A stretch of 64,000 nt of DNA, taken from NCBI GenBank assembly GCA_020890945.1, contig JAJHPK010000002.1:1-64000 (forward strand). Reading direction: 5' to 3'. The stretch's first letter is position 1. Each line of letters starts with the position of its first letter. The DNA comes from Nitrosomonas sp. Lineage in GTDB: Bacteria > Pseudomonadota > Gammaproteobacteria > Burkholderiales > Nitrosomonadaceae. This document shows, piece by piece, positions 57,762 to 64,000 of this stretch. Under the pieces are notes generated by a model. The model had not been told where the DNA came from and searched no databases. It saw only the letters and a program-made list of their open reading frames with translations. The position numbers were made by a program, and so were the translations under genes.

Positions 57762-58934
57762 TCATCGTGATTTAACTATTTTGTTAACAATATCAAGAAT
57801 AATTCGTTTTGGCGCAGCGATATTCAACCGCATAAAACCACTTCCTTCTGAGCCGAATAAAATACCGGGACTCATACCAATACCGGCTTGATGAACAAAG
57901 AAATGTTTTAATTGTGCATCAGTCATTCCCCAGGCCCGAAAATCTAACCACATAAGATAGGTTCCTTCGATAGGCGTTACCTTGACTTCTGGGAAATGAT
58001 CATGCAAGAAAGTTTGCACAGTGTCACGAGTGTCGCGCAAGTAGATCAGCAATGCATTTAACCAATCCTCACCTTCCCGATAAGCGGTTTCATACGCAGT
58101 AATGCTGAAGGGATTGGATGCACTGATATGGAAATTGTTAAATACATTCTTAACTGCGTTTCGAGTTGTTTTATCGGGAATAATCAATGCCGACAAATTC
58201 AAACCTGGAATGTTAAAAGTTTTGCTGGGTGCCACCGCAGTAATGATATTGTTAGCAGAGCTGGATAGGCTTGCTATTGGATAATGCCGATGGTCTGGAT
58301 AAATAAGATCTGCATGAATTTCATCGGAAAAGATTAGCAAATTATGTTTATTGGCAATCTCCAATAATTTCTCTAATTCTTTAGGTTGCCAAACTCGACC
58401 TACCGGATTATGGGGGGAACACAATAACAACAATCGTGCGTTTTTGGCGCAATGTTCTAGGTGATCGAAATCAATGGCATAACGATTATTTTCCTTATTT
58501 TCTATCCGTAACGGATTATGAATCAGGTTTCTTCCGGATTGCGTCACTGCTGAAAAGAAAGGAAAGTATACCGGCGGCTGAACAATAACACCCTCATTAG
58601 GTTTAGTCAGTGCAACAATGGCCGCATTGATCGAAGGCACAACACCAGGGCACATCACAATCCAGTCGCGTTGAATAGACCAACCATGACGGTGTAACAT
58701 CCAATCAATCAACACGTCATACAAACTATCTGGAAATAACGTGTAACCATAAATGGGATGTTGCGCACGTTGGATTAAAGCCTGTGTAACTGCGGGAGGT
58801 GCGGCAAAATCCATATCGGCCACCCAAGCAGGGATAACATCATCCCTGCCGAACATGCCTTGACGTCCATCGTATTTGGTACTACTGGTTCCTGTACGGT
58901 TGATTTCTTGATCGAAATCAAAACCATTGATCAA
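57762..58934 (-). CDS. ovoB: PLP-dependent C-S lyase, probable OvoB
   Basis: This 390-residue fold-type I PLP enzyme is of the MalY/PatB group: WVADMDF, PVYFPFF, CSPHNPVGRVWQPKEL, FSDEIHADLIYPDH and the PLP-binding lysine in APSKTFNIPGLN. On its own it would be called a cystathionine beta-lyase. Because its start overlaps the ovoA stop by four bases (ATGA), its likely job is OvoB: splitting the sulfoxide made by OvoA to give 5-thiohistidine. I infer this from position; the family match alone does not prove it. Confidence 0.8.
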   Translation of the reverse strand: MINGFDFDQEINRTGTSSTKYDGRQGMFGRDDVIPAWVADMDFAAPPAVTQALIQRAQHPIYGYTLFPDSLYDVLIDWMLHRHGWSIQRDWIVMCPGVVPSINAAIVALTKPNEGVIVQPPVYFPFFSAVTQSGRNLIHNPLRIENKENNRYAIDFDHLEHCAKNARLLLLCSPHNPVGRVWQPKELEKLLEIANKHNLLIFSDEIHADLIYPDHRHYPIASLSSSANNIITAVAPSKTFNIPGLNLSALIIPDKTTRNAVKNVFNNFHISASNPFSITAYETAYREGEDWLNALLIYLRDTRDTVQTFLHDHFPEVKVTPIEGTYLMWLDFRAWGMTDAQLKHFFVHQAGIGMSPGILFGSEGSGFMRLNIAAPKRIILDIVNKIVKSR

Positions 58935-61045
58935 GAAACTCTCTCCCAGATCGTGACTTCGGAAAGCGTATGTTGGAATTTGCGTTTGGTTTCGCGAATG
59001 ACAAACGGTACGGATTGCGGTCCTTGAATCAGCTTAAAGTGTTTTTCTAAGATTGCTTTTAAACCATCTAGCGTAGTGAAATTTTCTCCATCGCGCTTGA
59101 ATCCGCCAATCCAAAATTCTTTTTTAGTATGCTCCGTCAACCAGGTATAAGGCGAGGTGATCATCAATAATCCGCCTAGGTTAATACGTTCATGAATGCT
59201 ATTAAGCAGCTTGCTAGGATCATACAAACGATCAATCAGATTAGCCGCGAGAATCAAATCATATCCCGTTAAAATAGATTTCAGATTACAAGCATCCCCC
59301 TGATAAAACTCAACCTTATCCTTGACATGTTCTAAATCCAAACCTGTCAACGTGCGTTCTTTGTAAGAAACCAAATCGCCTTCATCAGTTAAAACATAAC
59401 GCAAGATGCCTTGCTTGGCGAGTTGTACGCCTTGACCGATAAACCGTGCTGAAAAATCAATGCCAGTCACCTGATCAAATGCGCGCGCCAATTCAAAGGT
59501 TGCGCGACCCGACGCGCAACCCAAATCTAACGCAGATCGTTTAGGCCGATTTCCCATTGCTTTAATTGCAATTTCTGCCAAAGCCTTCGAAAAATTCGGC
59601 ACATCAAAGTAATGATCTCCATAGTGAAATTCAGCATATTCCGATAGCAGTTTATCCGTTTCATAATTAGAACTAGGCTGCTTGGCGGGCGCGTCAGAAA
59701 TGACATAACGAAACCCCGCATGCTGAAAAAAATGCCGCCGAAACGCATACCGTGCACTCCGTAACGATTCATTACCACATGAAATCCACGATCCGCCCTT
59801 CATTAAATTATGCTGATTATCAAATGTTGGCGTGGTAAAGTCATCGTACAGCGGATGGACATCAAAGCCGGGGAATGGATAGATCGGTGTTTCGGTCCAT
59901 TGCCACACATTACCGACGATGTCATAAAAATCACCGTGCTTAAATTCAGTGACCGGACAACTGGAAGCATAGTGATCCAAATGCAGATTGCCATTTGCAG
60001 CGGTTTCGGCAGGTACTTCCGATAATTTGGCTTCATCATACAAACGATACCATTCATCTTCAGTAGGCAAACGGACAGGTTGTTTGGTAACAACTGCTTT
60101 CCAGTTGCAGAAGGCTTTCGCTTCATGATAATTAACCTCAACCGGCCAATCCCAAGGCATAGAAATTTCTTCCGTCATGGTACGCAAAAACCACCTATCG
60201 TCTTTTTTAACCCAAAATGTGGGATGAGTTGCTTGGGTAAATTTCTGCCAAGAACGGCCCTCTTCTAGCCAATAGCTCTCGGTTTGATACCCATCTGCTT
60301 CAATAAAATGCAGGAACTCCTGATTGGTAACTAAATATCGGCTGGCTTGAAATGCCGCCACATCGCTTTGGTGCAAGCCATATTCATTATCCCAGCCATA
60401 ATATTGGTGATTTTGCTTGTTTTTATCCAGAGTAACGCTGCCGGATGAAACTGCAATCATTTGATTCTCTGGTGCTTTACCCGCTTTTAAACAGGGCTGA
60501 CAATTTTGGTGCGAGCGTACATATTTGAGAGCGTGTTGACGAATCAGAACTGACGAAGTTTCCAAATGAATGCGTTCATGTTCAACGCCCATCAAAATCG
60601 GCCACCAAGAACTTTCCCACGTGATCGGCAATACCAATGGCATCTGCGTGATTAACTGATCAACGCGTTGACGCATGGTATTTCGATAATCCCTGACTTC
60701 TTGAACGGTAGGCCAATTGTAATGGGTACTATCCAGATCATCCCAGCTCATTTCATCGACACCAACCGCAAACATCGATTCAAGCTTTGGATTGATACGC
60801 TCGGATATTAAACCGGCAAGAATTAGTTTATTAATAAAAAAAGTTGCAGTATGTCCAAAATAAAAAATCAGCGGATGTCGCAACGAAATTGGTTTGTTGT
60901 AGTAAGCTTCATCGGAGCGTAAAGTCTCAAAAAGCTCTTCATAGCAATCGAGGGTGGCATGAAAATACCTGCGTATTTCTTCTCGTTTTAATTCTGGATC
61001 GTTACCGTGCAATAAAGGTGTTCTTAGAAAATTTGATCGTGGCAT
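58931..61045 (-). CDS. ovoA: OvoA, 5-histidylcysteine sulfoxide synthase with N-methyltransferase domain
   Basis: This 704-residue enzyme starts ovothiol A synthesis by joining cysteine and histidine through sulfur with oxygen and Fe(II). The N-terminal DinB-like domain has FGHTATFF (His65) and the iron-binding His-x3-His-x-Glu (156-162, HERIHLE); a formylglycine-synthase-like domain follows (NWKAVVTKQPVRLPTEDEWY, GNVWQWTE, MKGGSWISCGNESLRSARYA); the C-terminal third is a SAM methyltransferase (LDLGCASGRATFELA) that would finish N-methylation. I use the ATG at 61045; a TTG at 61096 opens the frame but a TATAAT box lies within that extension. It is coupled to ovoB. Confidence 0.92.
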   Translation of the reverse strand: MPRSNFLRTPLLHGNDPELKREEIRRYFHATLDCYEELFETLRSDEAYYNKPISLRHPLIFYFGHTATFFINKLILAGLISERINPKLESMFAVGVDEMSWDDLDSTHYNWPTVQEVRDYRNTMRQRVDQLITQMPLVLPITWESSWWPILMGVEHERIHLETSSVLIRQHALKYVRSHQNCQPCLKAGKAPENQMIAVSSGSVTLDKNKQNHQYYGWDNEYGLHQSDVAAFQASRYLVTNQEFLHFIEADGYQTESYWLEEGRSWQKFTQATHPTFWVKKDDRWFLRTMTEEISMPWDWPVEVNYHEAKAFCNWKAVVTKQPVRLPTEDEWYRLYDEAKLSEVPAETAANGNLHLDHYASSCPVTEFKHGDFYDIVGNVWQWTETPIYPFPGFDVHPLYDDFTTPTFDNQHNLMKGGSWISCGNESLRSARYAFRRHFFQHAGFRYVISDAPAKQPSSNYETDKLLSEYAEFHYGDHYFDVPNFSKALAEIAIKAMGNRPKRSALDLGCASGRATFELARAFDQVTGIDFSARFIGQGVQLAKQGILRYVLTDEGDLVSYKERTLTGLDLEHVKDKVEFYQGDACNLKSILTGYDLILAANLIDRLYDPSKLLNSIHERINLGGLLMITSPYTWLTEHTKKEFWIGGFKRDGENFTTLDGLKAILEKHFKLIQGPQSVPFVIRETKRKFQHTLSEVTIWERVS

Positions 61046-61075
61046 ATTGTTATTGTTAATTAATGTCGCTTTTAT

Positions 61076-61090
61076 GGAGACATTATAACC
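61076..61090 (-). promoter_or_regulatory. Possible -10 box of the ovoA-ovoB operon
   Basis: Leftward, TATAAT stands about 30 bases before the ovoA ATG. No good -35 box lies 17 bases upstream (the best is weak), so this is only a candidate. If it is used, the transcript begins inside the longer open frame and the shorter OvoA start is correct. Confidence 0.35.
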
Positions 61091-61440
61091 CGTCAAATTC
61101 CCACAATGATCATTCAGCGTAAAATCGACTCGAAAAATTTAACTTTTACGATCAATGACTATCTCCCTTGCATAATTCTTTACTTATACACTAACGACAC
61201 ACAATAAAACGCTTTCGGCTTAATGAAAAGCTGTTCGTCAAAATGAAATAACTCTATTTTTGAATTCTTTATTGGAGCGAAATCGGTACTTTTTATTGCA
61301 CAATAGTGACAAGTTCATACTCAAAACGATCCTTCTACCGTAAGCACTTACAATCGATGGCGTGTGCTAACCGACGATAAAAATGTAATTTCTCATCAGA
61401 AGACTATACATTTTTTCTTTACCTTTTAATCGACGGAATT
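61091..61440. other. Intergenic region between ovoA and the alcohol dehydrogenase gene
   Basis: This 350-base AT-rich region carries the ovoA promoter side and the end of the leftward alcohol dehydrogenase gene. I see no small gene, RNA gene or strong hairpin. Confidence 0.5.
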
Positions 61441-62622
61441 TCACAATCGTTCTAGCAGAATTTCTCTAATCTCTTCATCGTCCAATACGATCGGATTGGT
61501 CTTCATGCTGCTACCGCGGCAATTCGCAATAATTTTATCGAGGTGATCATGTCGCACTCCATACTGAGATAATCGTGGTAGAGCAAGTTCTTGAGTCCAT
61601 CTAATCAAAATTTTAGTCAAAGCATCAAAAGCAGATTGTTGTGTATCAAACTGTTTTTTGCAGAGAAGTTCAGCAGCGTGAGCATATTTAGCTAGAGTAT
61701 GATTATTTGGCTCTTGGGTCTGCATACTCACAATATTAACCTTAGTTGCAGCAGCTACCAACGTACCGCACACCACGCCATGCGGAATAGGAAAGAAGGC
61801 ACCTAACGGTGATGCCAGTCCATGCACTGAACCTAGACCAACTTGCGCCAAGGTGATTCCCGATAATAAAGCAGCATAAGCCATTCTCTCCTGATTCTGA
61901 TTTTGTTTTGAGTCCCGATGGTAAAGTGGAATCAGTGCATCACGAACAGCTTGTAGGCCACTGATCGCTAAGGCATCGGTAAAATGGTTGGATTTGCTAG
62001 AAACATAGGATTCCAGTAGTTGAGTTAGCGCATCCATACCATTTGCTGCGATAACATTTGGAGGGCAGCTTGCGAGTAAATCCGGATCAATGATAGCGTA
62101 TTCAGCAACCAATTTGTCGTGACGAAAAGATTTTTTAAAGCCGTTTTCACCTTGCACGCTTAGTACTGCGTTTTTAGTTGCTTCACTACCTGTACCGGCA
62201 GTCGTAGGAACTGCAATCAATGGAATGGCTGGGCCTTGATACTGCAATTCAGGACCAACACCTTCAAGATAATCCATCACTGAATGTTGAAGACGCAATA
62301 ATCCTGCCACAGCTTTAGCTGCATCTAAAGCACTACCGCCCCCTATACCAACAACCACATCGAAGGTACAATCGAAAAACCTCTTAACAGTAGCATCGAC
62401 CCAATCAGGAGAAGGTTCTAGCGCAATTGTACAATGTTGCCAATGAATATTTCGCTGTTTAAGCTCTTTGATTAATTCCGACCAATTGGCATTTCCCACA
62501 AATGAATGAGCCCCCGTTATCAATAGAGCCTTGCTACCAAATGATTGAATAATATCGGGTAATTTTTTTATAGTACCCGAACCAAATTCAATTCGTGGTA
62601 ACCGAGCAATAGTAAAATTCAT
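61441..62622 (-). CDS. Iron-containing alcohol dehydrogenase
   Basis: This 393-residue group III alcohol dehydrogenase has the NAD-binding GGGSALDAAKAVAG, the PTTAGTGSEATKNAV motif and the metal-binding histidines in GSVHGLASPLGAFFPIPHG. Substrates range over alcohols, aldehydes and maleylacetate. I use the ATG at 62622, which lies two bases after the stop of the small monooxygenase gene (TAATAATG); the frame is open 22 codons further but that part lies inside the upstream gene. The pair is translationally coupled. Confidence 0.85.
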   Translation of the reverse strand: MNFTIARLPRIEFGSGTIKKLPDIIQSFGSKALLITGAHSFVGNANWSELIKELKQRNIHWQHCTIALEPSPDWVDATVKRFFDCTFDVVVGIGGGSALDAAKAVAGLLRLQHSVMDYLEGVGPELQYQGPAIPLIAVPTTAGTGSEATKNAVLSVQGENGFKKSFRHDKLVAEYAIIDPDLLASCPPNVIAANGMDALTQLLESYVSSKSNHFTDALAISGLQAVRDALIPLYHRDSKQNQNQERMAYAALLSGITLAQVGLGSVHGLASPLGAFFPIPHGVVCGTLVAAATKVNIVSMQTQEPNNHTLAKYAHAAELLCKKQFDTQQSAFDALTKILIRWTQELALPRLSQYGVRHDHLDKIIANCRGSSMKTNPIVLDDEEIREILLERL

Positions 62623-62624
62623 TA

Positions 62625-62927
62625 TTAATCGCAGGCCTGCGGAAAAACACCTTGATATGCAACACCATTTCGTGGCTCTACCATCCAATTAGCAACAGTA
62701 TCTCGCCAAGCCAAGTAATGAGGAGTTTCTTTATGCGCGACCGCATGCTGTTTTGTTTTATACGCTTCATAAAACACAAATTTAGTCGGATCATCTACAG
62801 ATTGAATGATGTCAAAACGTAAATTGCCCGTCTCGTGAACTGAATTTTCATGATTTCTTCGGCAAGCTTGCTTAAAAGCGTCAATTTTGTCTGATTTAAC
62901 TGAAACATAAACGATCGTAATATACAT
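62625..62927 (-). CDS. Small antibiotic-biosynthesis-monooxygenase (ABM) domain protein
   Basis: This 100-residue protein is a dimeric alpha-beta barrel of the ABM family, like YgiN and LsrG: VSVKSDKIDAFKQACRRNHENSVHE and LRFDIIQSVDDPTKFVFYEAYKTKQHAVAHKETPHYLAW. Members oxidise quinols or isomerise small carbonyl compounds. It is the first gene of a two-gene unit with the alcohol dehydrogenase, which hints at joint handling of a small metabolite, identity unknown. Confidence 0.85.
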   Translation of the reverse strand: MYITIVYVSVKSDKIDAFKQACRRNHENSVHETGNLRFDIIQSVDDPTKFVFYEAYKTKQHAVAHKETPHYLAWRDTVANWMVEPRNGVAYQGVFPQACD

Positions 62928-63106
62928 TTTATCCTCGATATAAATTACTAAGAATTCTAGGCGAACGAAGTTTATAATAACCGATGAATGGCTGGAGATT
63001 CCATTAGGAAGTACATCAAGTTATTTTTCCATCGCCCCATTCATTGATTTCCCAAAAATCGTTTTAATGTACGATATGAATAGCTCATTTAAAGAGGGAT
63101 TTTAGT

Positions 63107-63628
63107 ATGACAAAAATAGTGAAGAGGTCTTTTTATTCTATCTTCTTTTTATCACTGTGCATTGCCAGCAATTCTATTTTTGCTCAGGATTTAACCTCAC
63201 AAAAGGTATTATCACTGGAATTATCGACTCAAGCAGCCATGACAGCTGTCAAAAAATGCCTGGATAATGGCCATAAAATCAGCGTTGCAATTGTCGATCA
63301 GTCAGGACTTGTTAAAGTACAACTGAAAGGTGATGGAGCTGCTCCCCATACACTCGATAGTAGCCGACGAAAAGCATACACTGCGGTCAGTTTACGCGAT
63401 TCCACGCATAAATATGCAACCTTAGTGGTACAAAAACCAGAATTGCAAGGCTTGTCGCGCATCAATGAAAATATTCTGTTACTCGGTGGCGGCTTTCCAA
63501 TCAAAATAGAAGGTGAAGTGGTCGGTGGGATTGGCGTGGGTGGAGCTCCTGGCATTGAATTCGACGAAGCTTGCGCGAGTGCGGCATTAAAAGTGTTAAA
63601 AGCAGATGATACTTACGATAAGAAGTAA
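63107..63628 (+). CDS. Exported GlcG/HbpS-family protein
   Basis: This 173-residue protein has a signal peptide (cleavage likely after SIFA, about residue 26) and the DUF336/GlcG fold: AAMTAVKKCLDNGHKISVAIVDQSG, HTLDSSRRKAYTAVSLR and GGGFPIKIEGEVVGGIGVGGAPG. Relatives include HbpS, an extracellular haem-binding protein, and GlcG of the glycolate operon. The role here is unknown; it has no operon partner in the window and is convergent with holB. Confidence 0.85.
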   Translation: MTKIVKRSFYSIFFLSLCIASNSIFAQDLTSQKVLSLELSTQAAMTAVKKCLDNGHKISVAIVDQSGLVKVQLKGDGAAPHTLDSSRRKAYTAVSLRDSTHKYATLVVQKPELQGLSRINENILLLGGGFPIKIEGEVVGGIGVGGAPGIEFDEACASAALKVLKADDTYDKK

Positions 63629-63635
63629 CTCGACG

Positions 63636-64000
63636 CTACTTCCCGTGTATCATCTCACTGTACCGAATGAACATTTCTTCCAGAAATAAACGAGTATTCA
63701 GTGGATGATGTGATAACTTTCGGTGGTTATTCAATTCTCTAGCAAATGTGACACACGTAATTAAATCAATTTGCTGACTCATTGCTTGAATGATCGATTT
63801 GAATTGCAAGTAATAGCGGATTTCACCCGTCGTTCGATAACTCACGAGATCGTAACACCATTTTTGCAACCAATCGGTCACTCTTGCCAAGTTTATTGAT
63901 TGTAGCGATTGCGCCAAAATCAGCCAATCAAATTTCTTTCCATTGGTAATTTGATCGACGAAATGTTGATGTGGTGTTGCGAGATCTTCCTGAACGAATG
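63636..64000 (-). CDS. holB: DNA polymerase III delta' subunit (HolB), C-terminal part
   Basis: The frame stays open to the window edge, giving the last 120 or so residues only; the first in-frame start-like codon within the window (TTG at 63917) is internal. The C-terminal domain motifs WLQKWCYDLVSYRTTGEIRYY and RELNNHRKLSHHPLNTRLFLEEMFIRY are typical of betaproteobacterial delta' subunits of the clamp loader. The AAA+ part lies outside. The identification rests on this domain alone. Confidence 0.8.
   Translation of the reverse strand, partial: FVQEDLATPHQHFVDQITNGKKFDWLILAQSLQSINLARVTDWLQKWCYDLVSYRTTGEIRYYLQFKSIIQAMSQQIDLITCVTFARELNNHRKLSHHPLNTRLFLEEMFIRYSEMIHGK

Noticed and set aside
1..64000. 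CRISPR arrays, rRNA, tRNA genes and prophage or integrative-element boundaries.
   Set aside because: I looked for regularly spaced repeats, tRNA-like T-arm motifs and integrases and found none I could support.

Overview
The window looks like a chromosomal segment of a low-GC betaproteobacterium, most probably a Nitrosomonas-like ammonia oxidiser (Nitrosomonadaceae). This is inferred from the gene set: a hopanoid cyclase with its hopanoid-linked nucleosidase, a betaproteobacterial-type malate dehydrogenase, an NhaD sodium/proton antiporter, an FbpABC iron importer, a small histidine-rich protein of the SmbP type first described in Nitrosomonas europaea, large di-haem peroxidases, and scattered wrecked insertion sequences. 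No amo, hao, rRNA or tRNA gene lies in the window, so the assignment is not proven.

Layout. 0.2-3.1 kb: ubiC-ubiA-ubiD (ubiquinone head group), leftward. 3.3-7.8 kb: hpnG-shc (hopanoids), mlaA (outer-membrane lipid asymmetry) and an orphan exbB. 8-10 kb: xseA and a DUF423 protein, preceded by two facing DnaA boxes. 10.3-11.1 kb: a wrecked IS1016-type element next to a transposase stump. 11.3-14.3 kb: a protein quality-control block (DegS-like protease, thioredoxin 2, CbpM, CbpA). 14.5-18.9 kb: a PhoX-like protein, a small membrane protein, an L,D-transpeptidase, and dapA-bamC. 19-25 kb: clpB with a good heat-shock promoter, then a large PAS-GGDEF-EAL protein cut in two by one in-frame stop codon. 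25.4-27.7 kb: mdh and nhaD, convergent. 28-30.8 kb: a PhoPQ-like two-component system with a PepSY protein and a histidine-rich exported protein. 31-35 kb: motAB, a membrane methyltransferase and cysS. 35.2-36.4 kb: ppiA-ppiB. 36.5-40.1 kb: two membrane GTPases and a DUF3750 protein, the least understood unit here. 40.2-44 kb: fbpABC. 44.2-45.9 kb: trxA-rho. 45.9-47.9 kb: a family 25 glycosyltransferase and a wrecked IS5-type transposase. 47.9-54 kb: roxA, msrB, accA-tilS, rfbB-rfbD. 54-57.6 kb: an SmbP-like protein, a large di-haem peroxidase and an unknown secreted protein. 57.7-61.1 kb: a two-gene ovothiol operon (ovoA-ovoB). 61.4-64 kb: a monooxygenase/alcohol dehydrogenase pair, a GlcG-like exported protein and the 3' end of holB, which runs off the window.

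Most of the window is ordinary housekeeping DNA. The themes that recur are envelope maintenance (hopanoids, MlaA, BamC, L,D-transpeptidase), protein and redox repair (ClpB, CbpA, DegS-like, TrxA, TrxC, MsrB, ovothiol, peroxidase) and metal handling (FbpABC and two histidine-rich exported proteins). The points most worth following are the GTPase pair with DUF3750, whose second GTPase has arginine in place of the P-loop lysine; the ovoA-ovoB operon; the nonsense-split cyclic-di-GMP protein; the paired DnaA boxes; and a palindrome that occurs both at the end of the wrecked IS and alone 43 kb away.
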